Shown in pieces: positions 32,210 to 43,204 of a DNA stretch of 64,000 bases. Source of the stretch: Quercus robur (lineage: Eukaryota > Streptophyta > Magnoliopsida > Fagales > Fagaceae); NCBI RefSeq assembly GCF_932294415.1, contig NC_065535.1, forward strand, positions 85,767,862 through 85,831,861. The letters run 5' to 3'. The notes under the pieces are model-generated. The model was not told the origin of the DNA. It ran no database searches and was given only the letters and a program-made list of their open reading frames with translations. A program made the translations under genes and the position numbers. Each line of letters opens with the position of its first letter. The stretch's first letter is position 1.

Positions 32210-34655
32210 CTAAGGGCCCTTAGTCGGGGCAGGCTGATCATCCGCTGCTGGGTTCTCCGGGGCGATCTCCTGGGCCTGGGCAAGGATCTCGCTGATGCGA
32301 AGACTGTCCTCAGGTGACTGGCCCTGCGTAGCTTGCTCCGTGCCCCCAGTCTCGGGAATGGAGGAATCCGCTGGAAAAGGCTCAGTGGAGGCGACCTCGC
32401 CAGGAATCTCACGAATTTCCGCAGGGAAAAAGATGTTCTCAGCTTTCCTGAGATCAGAATCTACGGGGAAGGCTGCCCGATCCATGGCTAATCCCCAGGT
32501 CGAGGTGATGTATTCCCTGTAGACGGTGGCAACTTCCTCGGCGAGTCTCTCCTCAGTATCGTGAACTCCACGTTCGTACGAAGCCGCCACAGCCTTCTCG
32601 GCAACCTCCCTGGACAAGCGAGTTTCTTCCTTGGTCCTTGCAAGCTCAGCCTTAAGCTCAGAAACCGCCTGTTGCTCCGCTGACAGTCTTTCCTCAGAGT
32701 GACGGAGCTGCTTGCGCAACTCGTCGGCTTGCTTTTCAGCATTCTTCAGGCCAGCCTCTGCACTCGCATTGGCCTTCTTCACCTCTTTTAGCTCATTGTC
32801 CTGACGATCAAGATCTCGTTTGAGATCGCCAGCGGCCCTCTCAGCCGCAGCACGGGACTGAGCCTCCCTATGAATATCCTCACGGGCCTTCTTGGCCCAC
32901 TCCTCCGCAACATAAATTTGTTGGGTGACCTGCGCTCGGACAGAAATGAAGACGATACTAAGATAAGACAATAAGAAGGTTCTCAACACAAAGACAAGAT
33001 AGGAGATTCCACTTACCACAGCCATGTCCCTCTTCAGTGACATGAAAAGTTCTGGCTGACGAATCTTCCTAAGGCCTTCCATATCACGGGGTAAGAGAAG
33101 AGGCTGCTACAGCGCCTCGGCCATGAACGAAGCCTGCTCTCGCTGGGACTCCCATAGGGTCGCATCCCAGAGGATTGGAGCGCCATCTAGCTCGATCCGA
33201 GGAGACCATGTTCGTGATCCCCTCAGAGTGGCCGCCTCATCTCGGCTCTCAGTGGACCTGGTCCTTTTCTCTCGGGGCTCTTTCGTTTTCTTGCCCTTCT
33301 TTTTAGGCCCGGCTTTCTCACGGGCAACCTCTCCCTCCTCCGTCTCTTCTACAGGCCTTTTTCGCCTTAGGTTGGGCATAGGCTTCAGCGCCGCACCCGA
33401 CGAGGGAAGGGGAGGAGGAGCGGGGGCTTTGGGGACGGTCTGTCCCTTCGAGACTTCCATGGAGGTCCGCCCTTTGGACCTGTTGGACAGAAGACCCCTG
33501 AGGCCAGTCCTCGGCTGGAGGTCCATTCCTTCTTCTTCTTCTGTGTCCTCGCTGATATCAGATTGTGCGATGACCAAACCAATACCAGGAGTCGCTGAGG
33601 CACGGTCTAAATCAGCGTCAGAGTCGAAGATCTCTACTACTCTAACCGAAGCCTCCCCTTCTTCAGTAAATTGGAACTGGTCTATCTGATCCTCTAAGGA
33701 TGAATGTGAAGAGCCAGCCTCCTCCTCTGGGATAACTACTGGGGGAAAGACACGTTGGGGAGGTAACTGAATAGGAGGCAAGTCTGTATCAGCGAGGAAC
33801 CCTGGTATGGAAACGTCAATCCTTGCTAATCTCGGACTACCGGCCCTTATAGCTTGTCCGGCTTCTACCTGGGCTCGAGTGAGTGGAGTGTAATCCAAAA
33901 TCAAAGGAGCCGACCGTAGTTGCCCGTCCTCGCTAACGAAGATCTCGGACCTTAGGAGGTAATTTAGGGCCAGGATATTGACCAGGCTCAGCCGAGGAGA
34001 TGTTCGTCCCTTGTCTGCAAAGGCCGTTAAAAGATTTATGTTAGTCCGAGGAGACATGCAACCAAACCAACAAGTTTAAAATAAAAAGGGAAAAAGGAGG
34101 GGGAGGAGCTTGAAACCAAGGTCCTCCCCACGGAGTCTAGTTCTACGACACCCCACCTGGCGTTCCCGCCCTAGTCGGACAGTGAGGGCCGTCATACCAT
34201 GGTTCGGAGACGATCAAATGGTCGTCCTTCAAGCCTTTGCTGGACTTCGGAAGGCAGGATATCAACCTCACTTCGTCAGTCCTAGACTTTAGATAGTATG
34301 TGTCACCGAGCCTATGGCATTCATAAAGATGAACCACGTCGTGCCATGAGAGGCCGAGGTTCATCTGATCGTTCAGGGTTTCGACACACCCCAGGATCCG
34401 GAACAGATTAGCGGTGCATTGATGGGGGGCCAATCTATGACCACGTAGGTAATCCCTAGTTATTCTCCCAATTGGAATAGTCATTCCTCCTTCCACGAAG
34501 GCTATCATTGGAATTGCGACTTCTCCTGTTCTCCGTTTGAGCAAAATGTCCTCCAGATGACAGTACTCTAAACCTACCTCCGGTGGGATACGATACTTCG
34601 CCCTGAAGCCCGCCATACCGGCCGGAGAATCTACCATTTTCTCAAGCCTACCCAT
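32210..34655 (-). pseudogene. Antisense intron-containing gene of the young gypsy element (putative gypsy-type transposon protein)
   Basis: Exons on the minus strand: 34655-34157 (exon 2; an upstream exon is 34842-34728), 34014-33017 and 32929-32210. Splice sites are CCAG/GTGGGG with TTTGCAG, and GTG/GTAAGTGG with GAGCGCAG. All phases agree and give about 738 residues from the ATG at 34655, with one in-frame TAG (33109-33107). Exon 2 (FRAKYRIPPEVGLEYC, EVAIPMIAFVEGGMTIPIGR, LSWHDVVHLYECHR) resembles the Transposase_28 'putative gypsy type transposon' family, from memory. The middle is acidic, then Pro-rich, then Lys/Arg-rich (RRKRPVEETEEGE, KKKGKKTKEPREKRTR), a possible nuclear signal. The last exon is a long coiled coil rich in Ala, Glu, Lys and Arg. 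Both gypsy copies keep this gene. Function unknown; the TAG probably disables this copy. Confidence 0.8.
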
Positions 34656-34666
34656 CCCCTCTAATC

Positions 34667-34842
34667 CTAAAACAACTTGAAGGCAGTATGATTAATGAAG
34701 AATAATGGAGAAGAAGCGCGCACTTACGGGTAAGAGGCTCGAAGGAGTCTTCAAGAGAATGGCAGCGAAAGTAAGAACGGACTGAAGGAGAAAGCTCTGA
34801 GAAGTTCTGAATATTGGAATGCTCGTCAAAAGTGAGGGACAA
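34667..34842 (-). other. First exon and intron of the antisense gene (leader or short N-terminus)
   Basis: On the minus strand a strong donor CCC/GTAAGT (exon end 34728) and acceptor TTGTTTTAG (ending 34667) define a short 61-base intron. The exon upstream of it is open in the matching phase from 34842 but has no ATG (it begins TTG), so it is more likely leader than coding. A 61-base intron is at the lower limit for plants. Confidence 0.45.
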
Positions 34843-34855
34843 ACGCCCTCAAAGC

Positions 34856-34863
34856 CTATTATA
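34856..34863 (-). promoter_or_regulatory. TATA-like box of the antisense gene (young element)
   Basis: Minus strand TATAATAG, about 30 bases before the proposed leader exon. The older element has TATATAAG in the equivalent region. Assignment is by position and conservation only. Confidence 0.4.
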
Positions 34864-35129
34864 CTCGGTAGAAGTTGAACAGACGCACTCACGTCTAAGG
34901 CACGTGAAACGCTGTCCACCGTAGATCCTGCCTCCAACCGTTGGATTGGGCGAGTGTAAAACCTCGAAAGCTGTGTTACTTTCCCCTGGGTCATTAACTG
35001 CCCACAGCATTAATGAGGCACGTGAAGGCGTGCTTCCCCCCTACACGTGTGAAGCAGTGATTCACCACGAGCCGTCTAGTGAGGATCAAAATCCCGCCTT
35101 TTCTCCTCAGACCCAGAAAAAAGGCAGGC

Positions 35130-35144
35130 ATTTTGAGGGGCTAT
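35130..35144 (+). promoter_or_regulatory. Polypurine tract
   Basis: ATTTTGAGGGGCTAT directly precedes the 3' LTR and is identical to the tract of the older element. Confidence 0.9.
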
Positions 35145-35865
35145 TATGGGGGTAAATTCCGTCAGCCGATGTTGGGCCATAGTACATGTACCAAGCCCAA
35201 CCACAACAAGAAGAAAAGGCATGGGCATAGGATATCCCATCCCAACCATGTTGGGCCGGGCCTATTTAGGGGCGTCCGAGGAGGACTACCTCCTCGGACT
35301 CGCCAAGTGGGTGTCCGATTCACACTCCATACATGGCGAAAAGTCACCCAATACGAAAGAATAGTGCGTGACGTTCAGGAAGGGGGGCAACCACAACTGC
35401 CGCATTAAATGCCAAGGAACTACTTTTCCAGCCGCATTAATGTGAAAAGGACAGGAACGCAGAATTATCTTGGCCAGTGCAACTCACAGAAAAAAGGGAA
35501 GATGACCTATGGGACAAGCACTCAAGTAGAGGGCCAGATGGTTGACAAGTGTAGGGTCGTGATCTTAGGAAGGATGCTATATAAGAGAAGGAAATCCCCA
35601 TGGAAAGTGGATGGCAAGCAGAAAGAAGAAAAAGATAGAAAAAGAGAAAGGGGATAGAAGCAGAAGAAACAGCCCCAGGGACCGTTATTCCAAAAGTTTG
35701 GAGGAATATCCTTACGTCCAACTGGTTGCATGGCTTGGTCATAACTACGTTTCCTCTATCAAAGACCTAGTTCTGTAACCTACTCTCTACAAATTCATTG
35801 TTGAGGGACTTTTGGGCCAGAACCACCCGTCTGTTGGGCCTGAGCCCCAAAACCGCCCCCCTACA
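35145..35865 (+). repeat. 3' LTR of the young gypsy element
   Basis: Same length as the 5' LTR. Differences noticed by eye include the second base (TA instead of TG), ATCCCATC for ATCTCATC, TATTTA for TACTTA, GAAAGA for GAAGGA, GTGAAA for GTGGAA, GTTGAC for GTTAAC and CTCTATC for CTCTGTC. Confidence 0.95.
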
Positions 35866-35891
35866 TTATCTACATATGAATTTTGATTAAG

Positions 35892-35919
35892 CCGTGCATC
35901 GCACGGGCATAATGCTAGT
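35892..35919 (+). other. Helitron 3' terminus (hairpin plus CTAGT)
   Basis: The stem CCGTGC / GCACGG with loop ATC is followed after nine bases by CTAGT and then a T. This is the standard 3' end architecture of Helitrons, which ends with CTRRT. It is separated from the rest of the Helitron by the gypsy insertion. Confidence 0.7.
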
Positions 35920-37695
35920 TTTAGGAATAAGATAGGCATTAAATATAGGTTTAATCTTACAAAAATTAAGAATTATAAACCTCACAATTTGCCCTCTTTT
36001 TTGGGGGTGAGAGTTGAATTTTAATTAATAAATAAATAAAGTACAACTGCACACATCATCAAACAAAATTTTTATTAGTGTATATATATGAATTGGCTTT
36101 CGCAGAAACCCAGGTGCATGAAAATATACATGAAAAAACAGTCAGGCAATACAAGTGGCTTTCGTAGTTGTAATTTTTAATTAAGTCAATTAATTATTGC
36201 CCCAAGTCACAGTAGTTCAACTTCAAGAGCAGTGTATACGTAATACTTTTTTTTTGAGAATCCGTATACGTAATACATGATAATACATTGTATAGAAAAG
36301 GAAGTTAAGGTTCTTGATTTCTCACTCCTTTTAATAATTACGTTTTGTTTTTTTTAAGGAAACAACAAGGAGAAGCTTGAAAGTGTAAACCACAGATTTG
36401 ATTTACAATTAAGTTAATCTTCCTCCCTAAATGTCACATTATTAGTTTGTCAACAGCGAATGCACAAGAAACAAAGCTAGAGAGAGAGCCTTTTTTTTTA
36501 GCCCTCCTAGTTTTTGTTTTTATTATTTGAAGGAAACTAGTGTTGGTTTAAACTGGAAAAGTGATTAAGTGAGAAAATAATATGATGTAGTTTGGATATG
36601 ATTCATATGAAATTCTTTGGGCTTATACACACAAAGTTGAAAGCAATAACAACAATAACAATATACTAGTAATCTCTTCTCACATTTAAGATACTTTTCT
36701 TTTTCTTTTTTTAAGAAAAAAAAAATCAGTATTCTCCCAAAAAAAAAGAAAAAAAGAAAAAAAAAAGGAATGCATAAGAAATTTTATTGATTAAGAATCC
36801 TCAAAGAAGTTAAAGAAAGTTAAATTTTAAAATCAATTGAGATTGAAATATATATTTGGTAGTGTAGGAGTGTCCACAAGTTGGATTGAGTCAAATTTTT
36901 ACTCAACCCAATTAAGAGTGGCGATTTAGACGGATCAGGCTCTTCATTGCAGTTAAAGATTGTGTGGAGATCTCACCAGATTCAATGAAAATTACTACCA
37001 GATTTAATGGAGACCTCTCACCATAATCACGTGGAGATCTTACTCGATCTGGTGGAGATTTCAACAAATTGCTCATTGGTCAATCCAAATCAATTTCTAA
37101 AATTATAATTTAAAATTTAAATCGCTCAATCCGAATCATTTTCCAAAATTCTACTAGATTCTAAATTTCCATAATATTTCATATCCACTAATTTTTAGAT
37201 ACTCCAGTTATAAGCTCATCCAAAACCAAGGGTTTTCCTCTAATTTTATTTAGATTAAATCTATTTTTTTCCCTTATAAAGATTAAAAATAAGATAGGCA
37301 TTAAATATAGTAGGCGTCACAATTTGCTCTCATTTTAGGCGTGAGAAAGTAGAGTTGAATTTCTCAAACAAATTTGCTTTTAGAAACAAAGAAAATATAT
37401 TGCTTATTCCCTCAAAAGATAGGCCTTTTTGATGGCTCTTGTGAGTCTAATCTAACTAAATTTTCTCAAAAAATAAAAAAAAGAAAATATATTTATTAAA
37501 GTGTACTTGTTAAGAACTGAATTCTTCCATGACAGGCAAGCAAAGATATACCTATAAAATTTTTTTTATAATAAAAATATAAAAAGTGAAAAGACGAAAA
37601 TACCCCTGACACCTTGGATCCGTTCCTCAAGATCCGTGGCTCTAAAAAAACGTTAAAACCACCTCTTCGGTTCTTCCTCGTTCCCCACTTCCCAC
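35920..37695. other. Spacer with two copies of the old repeated non-coding unit
   Basis: 35925-36290 matches 11090-11440, 36330-36475 matches 8988-9115, and 36790-37400 matches parts of 9110-9450 and 10665-11110 (for example GATACTCCAGTTATAAGCTC, AAGATAGGCATTAAATATAG). From about 37640 the base composition shifts to the host gene's GC-rich leader. No gene is recognised. Confidence 0.6.
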
Positions 37696-37698
37696 TCA

Positions 37699-37707
37699 CT
37701 ATAATAA
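37699..37707 (+). promoter_or_regulatory. Candidate TATA box of the small host gene
   Basis: CTATAATAA lies about 65 bases before the ATG, after which the sequence becomes CT- and GC-rich as in plant leaders. Prediction from position only. Confidence 0.4.
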
Positions 37708-37768
37708 CTCCCCTTTTCTCAAAAACTCTCCGCCCCATCCGCCGCCGTCGTCTCCGCCACCGAAAACG

Positions 37769-38314
37769 ATGAACAAGCACCACCGCATCTACAACAACAG
37801 CCAAGATTCGTCGATATTGCCGCCGTCGTCGTCCTCCTCCTCCTCCTCGTCTCTCAAGCAAAAGCTCAAGTCGTCCCTGTGTTGCTTCCACAGTCACGGC
37901 CAACGTGATGACAATTCCGTGAATTACTCTTCCGACTCGCAGGAGCCGAGGCTGTACCGGAGCACGTCGATGAAGCTGAGGCCGCAGCGGTGCTTGGTGA
38001 ATCACGATGCTCTCATACCGCCGGAGTTGAAAGACAAGTGCAAGAACTTGATGTCGCGAATCGGAGCAGGAGGTGGAGGAGGAGGAGGAGGAGGGAGGCA
38101 CCGGAGGCGCCATTCCGCTGATTTCAAATACGATCCTCTCAGCTACGCCCTCAATTTCGACGAGGGCGAAAACGACGACGGTTACGGTTACGGTTACGGC
38201 AACTGTAACGGTAATGGAGTGCCGTCTCGCGATTCCGTCGATGTTCCGTTACGGAATTTCGCGTCAAGGTTACCGCCGTCTCCGCCGCACACGGGGATCG
38301 CCACCCATAGTTGA
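37769..38314 (+). CDS. Small single-exon plant protein of unknown function (181 aa)
   Basis: The ATG in AAAACGATGAAC opens a 181-residue frame with strongly GC-rich, biased codon use, unlike the surrounding AT-rich spacer. Residues about 20-28 are a Ser run. The core has EPRLYRSTSMKLRPQR, then NHDALIPPELKDKCKNLMSRI, a Gly9 run, and RRRHSADFKYDPLSYALNFD. An Asn/Gly/Tyr-rich segment and the end LPPSPPHTGIATHS follow. No signal peptide or membrane segment is seen. The RRHSADFKYDPLSYALNFD block is one I recall from small conserved plant proteins without known function, so I treat this as a real host gene, possibly nuclear or cytosolic with disordered ends. It is the only host gene between the transposon-rich left half and the kinase gene. 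The opposite-strand open frame here is a shadow. Confidence 0.8.
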   Translation: MNKHHRIYNNSQDSSILPPSSSSSSSSSLKQKLKSSLCCFHSHGQRDDNSVNYSSDSQEPRLYRSTSMKLRPQRCLVNHDALIPPELKDKCKNLMSRIGAGGGGGGGGGRHRRRHSADFKYDPLSYALNFDEGENDDGYGYGYGNCNGNGVPSRDSVDVPLRNFASRLPPSPPHTGIATHS

Positions 38315-40884
38315 TGATTATTCAGGTTTCTCTTTTTTGTTCGTTCTTTTTCTTTTAAGAAAAAACAAAAATGGTGGTGTTTGTGGCGGTTATGGCGGTT
38401 ATTATAAATATATATATATTTCTATTATATATACGTGAATATCTGCTTTCACTTTCTTTGTTTTTTTCTGGCCCTACGTGTAATTTTGCTTCTTCTTTTT
38501 TCAAGAAAAGGTTTACAGTGCCTTAAATTCTGGTTCCCATTGAATAATACCAAAGAATTTTTCCAGATATATTTTTTTGAGCTTTTATTTTTGTATTGGA
38601 TAAACTTTCTAGATTTAAGAACAACACTAAAAGTATTCTTGTTATCTCTATAAATAGTAAAAATAATGAACTAATCAAACTGCATTAGAATTTAGAAAAA
38701 CAATTCATTGCTTTACGGATTTGGTATTACACAATTTTAAGTTTGAGAAACTTCTTTAAAATTGGAAATAAGATTATGTATCGATCATTTTTCCTATTTG
38801 GCTGTCTTGTGTCATATTAGTGTCATATCAACCGTATCATGTTATAAATTTTTTTAAAATTATTTATATTTTCATGTCGTAGCCGTGTCCATGTCTGTGT
38901 TCATGCTTCCTAGCTCATTATTCATGGCTTTCATAATCATTTTACATGCAATGCCTGCGTGCTGTGTTTTTATTTATTTATTTATTTTTAATGTTGTTCA
39001 TGTTTAAAACTTAAAATAGAGGATGTATGATAAGAAGTATGTGAGAATATTAGCCACCAAATTCCATAGCCACTGCTACTTTTTGATGGACAATGCTCTT
39101 TTAGTTGCTTCAATCTAGTAAAGGTCTCTTATGCAAGCCTATAAACGCTAATAATAAAAGTTTACAAGCTAGCATTGTTAGATATATATAGTTGACCCAG
39201 TTGGCCATGGTAGAAGGACGGTGGGTGAGCGTTATGAACTTATTATTTTGTAAAGGAATTAATTATCTTGACTTGTGTGTCAACATTTATAGCGGGCCCA
39301 TGTAAGTCCCGTGAGGGTTTGATAAAAAAAAGCATCTTTATAATATTTGACCTAATAAAAAAGCTTAGTAGATGTTCAAGAAGTAAAGAAAAAGTAAACA
39401 ATTCTATTCTTAAAGATATCATGACCCACAATGTTCAAATTTATTGTAAACCTATATATTATTACTTGTTAATCAATCAAAATTTTAGGGTTAATTTAGG
39501 CTTCTTTAGTATATAAATCATACTTGCGTTCATAGTAAATAACAAGTTCAATGGTCAAGATGTAATCGTCAAGAACTTTTTATTGAAGATGTAAACAGTT
39601 TAGACTACATTAAAACTTTACTTCCACTTGTTGTAAGGAATAAAAAGGAAGAGAAAGAGATTTTTGAAAGAAACTATGTAATGTGTGTATAAACAGTGCA
39701 TTTTCTGTATATAAAAAATACACATATATGTCTAAGTTGTTGACCTAAGTTGGACAATATTAAGGGTTGAATTTGGCACACTAACTGATACTAAAATAGA
39801 TATCCTACAAATATATATACTAACACCATTCTTTATTTGTCTCTTTCAAATATTTGCATCACTTGACAAGTTTAACACGAACAAATATCCATAGCTAGAT
39901 ATCGTGGCAGCACATTTTGGCGATCGCGATTGATATTTGATAGGCATTGAATTGAAAGCTTCTTGTGAAGAGTGATGATATTGGCACGGGACAAAGACAG
40001 CCAGTGAGTGAAATACTAAATAATAAAAGTCCACTCACTCCAATAGGCACGAATCACATGACCATTTTAAAAATAAAAAGCAAAAAAAAAATCTCAGAAC
40101 TCACAATACGGATGGTTTGGATAGAGTAATGTTGGTGCACAATTCACTCACGTGACGAGTTGTGACTTGTGAGTGATAGAGGGATGATGGTGAGCCCAGG
40201 TAGACCTACCTTTATTACTCACAACTCACTACCTGGACGAGTTATGGCACAAATTGTGCCACTTTATGTGACACTAGCATTAAGAATTCTTACTAGCTTA
40301 CTGCACCAATATTTTAACAATGATAAGAAAGGAGAGAATGAAAATGAACAATGGAATTTGCTTTTCAAAAGGAAAATTCCTTATCTAGCATATTCCACTT
40401 TTTATCTAAATATAAATCTCTTTTATATTCTCAAAAAAAAAAAATTAAAAAAAAATAAATCTCTCTCAGTGGCTTGACTTTCAACTATAATAATGTGACT
40501 GCGTGTTAATTTATAAGACTATTTATATGTATTATTTCAACAAGTTACACGACTCACTAAAATAATTATATGATAAAAAAAAAAAAAAAAACCACATAAA
40601 ACACCTCTTCAATCACTAATTCACCATTAATAAATTGTAAGTAAGATAACTTCAAATTGAGCCCAACTTCTTCTTAAAAATGATAGTTCTTTTATTCTCA
40701 TTCATCCTAAAGTGTATAATGAAGTTGCACTTGGCAGTGGCAGCAAATAGTAGTAGCGCAATGCTCTAAGCCTCTAACCCCTACAGCATATGATTTTTTT
40801 TTATTGTTTAGTTTAGCATATTTTCCTTTGCCTCTTGTTTACGTTCTTTAATCTTTACAGCTTTACTACATTATTTTTGACACA
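38315..40884. other. 3' UTR of the small gene, then spacer
   Basis: The first few hundred bases are T-rich and would hold the 3' UTR; no clear polyadenylation signal can be singled out. The rest is AT-rich and gene-free. An imperfect inverted pair at about 40130-40260 (GACGAGTTGTGACTTGTGAGT / ACTCACAACTCACTACC) may be a decayed MITE. Confidence 0.5.
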
Positions 40885-41237
40885 TCATATCATATCATAT
40901 TATATTATATTATATATATAATAAAAGTTGGGCTTAGACGTCGTAGTTACGCCACGTGGCTTCACAAAATTGCATAAATTTTAATAAATTTTTAGATTTT
41001 AAGAATAGATATATACAAATTTTTTGGATAAATCTAATAAATCAATAACAATTGTGTCTATCTAAAATGTTATCAATAAACCCTAAAATCAATAGAATAT
41101 AATTACCTAAGGATAGAATTCAAATAAAAAAAAGAGATAAAAATCATATCATATTATACTACTAGGACTCTAATTCATATCTTAAAAAAATGCAAATTGC
41201 AAAAATTTTATTAAATTTTCAGATTTTTAAAGAACTA

Positions 41238-42390
41238 AAAAGGAATAGTATACTACCAGAATTCTAATTCATGTCTAAAAAAAACTGTAGATTAATATTA
41301 GATTAATCAGGACTCTAATTCATTTTTATCTCTAATAAAAAAATCATGACTCTAATTCTTTTTTATCTCTAAAAAAAATACTGGAAAAAAAAAAAATACT
41401 GCTGCACGTAAAAAAGTTGGGCTGAGAAACAAACATGCGAAACGAGATACGAGAAAAAGTATTGTTATACATTCATAATGTGATTTAAATATGCTAAACA
41501 TTTTCTACAGAACAGAAAAAGTATACCATATAGTGCGGAAAAAAAAATTGTTATACCCTTAACAATGTGTACACTTTGTACGTATGTATCATATCCAAAA
41601 TTTAGTTGTATACTAATTAATATGTGATAATCATTACTCATAACACAATTAGATATGATTGAATTCTTTATTCTACTTGAGTCACTCCATCTTTGAAAGT
41701 TGGGCTTAGAAGTCGTGGTTGCGTCAAGTGGCTTCACTAAATTGCAGAATTTTTTATAGATTTTTTAAAAATAAATATATATTTTTTTTATTCTTATCTT
41801 TTTTTTTTCGTTGATAAAAAGGAATAGTATACTACCAGGATTCTAATTCATGTCTAAAAAAAACTGCAGATTAATATTAGATTAATCAGGACTCTAATTC
41901 ATTTTTATCTCTAATAAAAAAATCATGACTCTAATTCTTTTTTATCTCTAAAAAAAAAATACTGCAAAAAAAAAAAAAAAAATACTGCTTCACGTAAAAA
42001 AGTTGGGCTGAGAAACAAACATACAAAACAAGATACGAGAAAAAGTATTGTTATACATTCATAATGTGATTTAAATATGCTAAACATTTTCTACAGAATA
42101 GAAAAAGTATACCATATAGTGCGGAAAAAAAAAATTGTTATACACTTAACAATGTGTACACTTTGTACGTATGTATCATATCCAAAATTTAGTTGCATAC
42201 TAATTAATATATGATAATCATTACTCATAACACAATTAGATAGGATTGAATTCTTTATTCTACTTGAGTCACTCCATCTTTGAAAGTTGGGCTTAGAAGT
42301 CGTGGTTGCGTCAAGTGGCTTCACTAAATTGCAGAATTTTTTATAGATTTTTTTTAAATAAATATATATATATTTTTTTTTTCTGTTGAT
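41238..42390. repeat. Tandem duplication, period about 587 bp
   Basis: AAGGAATAGTATACTACCAG at about 41239 recurs at about 41819. AGTATTGTTATACATTCATAATG at about 41458 recurs at about 42044, and GAAAGTTGGGCTTAGAAGTCG at about 41693 recurs at about 42281. The two units are almost identical apart from homopolymer lengths and scattered single changes, so the duplication is fairly recent. Confidence 0.85.
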
Positions 42391-42459
42391 AAAAATTTTA
42401 ATTTGAAATCACTTCTTTGGATAATGTTTGATAGGCACAAAAACTTAATAATTTAATAT

Positions 42460-43150
42460 TGTAAGGACTCAATTCTCGACGGCCCCAAAACAGTATTGGG
42501 TTTGTACGTAAAAAGGCCTAAACAATATAATTTGTAGAACGTGGGTTTGAAAAGCTAGGCCTTGGTCACTGAACGGGTCGTGGTGTTCATACAAAATTAA
42601 ACCATGTTCGCTCGGGGAGTCTTTCTCCTCGAGACGATCTGGTTCTTGGCCTTTTTTCCCCCCCCCCCCCCTTTCTTGGTGCATCAATCTTCACATTATA
42701 TAGCCCTTCTTGGCTGATCTTGGCCATCCATCTGTTGATCAGGCAGGTGTCTATTCAAGTACCTGTCTCATCAGCTGCCTCCCCTTACTTTTTGTTAGTT
42801 GCAATAACCGAAACCACACTGTTCAGGCGTCTTTTCTCATTAATATGGTTAGGACGTTTGTGGACGCATTCAATGCGGAGGGGACATATTTACCTTGAAC
42901 CACCTCCACACCGTACCCCCACGTGGGTTCCATTCTACTCGCCTCTTCTTCTGGGGGCCTTTTGGAGGCTGCCTTTGATGACATGTCACTCTTCCCTTCG
43001 AAGTCTTGGGATGCCGAGGACAGAGTCATCCTCGGCTACGTCTCTAGGCTATTTGGTCTTTCCCTACTCATCCTCGGCAACTACCCTCCTCGGCACGGGC
43101 CCTGGACCCTAATGGAAAGTGGGCCGGGTCGTAAGTTCTCTGGCCCCACA
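42460..43150 (-). mobile_element. Solo LTR of a Ty3/gypsy element (691 bp)
   Basis: It begins TGTAAGGACTCAATTC and ends GGCCCCACA, with a perfect 5-bp duplication AATAT on both sides (42455-42459 and 43151-43155). Orientation is taken from similarity to the minus-strand LTR at 11647 (TGTAAGGACT start, ATATAG(C/T)(C/T)C, CATTCAATG(C)G). It includes a run of 14 C at about 42658-42671 and CCGAGGA / TCCTCGG inverted pairs. Confidence 0.9.
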
Positions 43151-43204
43151 AATATCAACTTAACTTCTTCTCATCTATTAAAAAAAAATTATTCTTCTTT
43201 TTAA

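Larger units (their letters stand above)
24463..35865 (+). mobile_element. Ty3/gypsy retrotransposon, Tat-like, young and nearly intact (11.4 kb)
   Basis: Two 721-bp LTRs differ at only about seven positions by eye. A perfect TSD TTATC flanks the element (24458-24462 and 35866-35870). Inside are a PBS, one gag-pol frame broken only by three stops, a tandem array, an antisense gene with introns, and a PPT. Dual RNase H, 3' tandem repeats and an additional antisense gene point to the Tat lineage. The closest relative in the window is the element at 11647. It is too young to have lost its structure, but two TGA codons in pol and two changed catalytic residues suggest that it is already inactive. 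Confidence 0.95.
22051..35919 (+). mobile_element. Probable non-autonomous Helitron, interrupted by the gypsy element at 24463-35865
   Basis: The left end reads A/TCCGAAAATC and the right end CTAGT/T, the A|T insertion context of Helitrons. The right terminus has a hairpin, CCGTGC-ATC-GCACGG (35892-35906), about nine bases before CTAGT. The left flank (about 21960-22050) and right flank (from 35920) join into sequence collinear with 11000-11110, which supports one insertion. Without the gypsy element the body is about 2.5 kb and non-coding. It carries a ~397-bp internal duplication (about 22080-22440 and 22480-22920). The left boundary is less certain than the right. Confidence 0.55.

Noticed and set aside
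33107..33115. TAG CAG CCT in the antisense gene as a second readthrough site
   Set aside because: CAG fits CAR but CCT does not fit YYA. A simple Gln to stop change is the easier reading.
33123..33689. 188-residue open frame on the plus strand
   Set aside because: It is the complement of the antisense gene's Ser/Glu/Arg-rich part and has no motif.
37496..38113. 205-residue open frame on the minus strand
   Set aside because: Shadow of the GC-rich small host gene; Arg/Val-rich composition follows from its codons.
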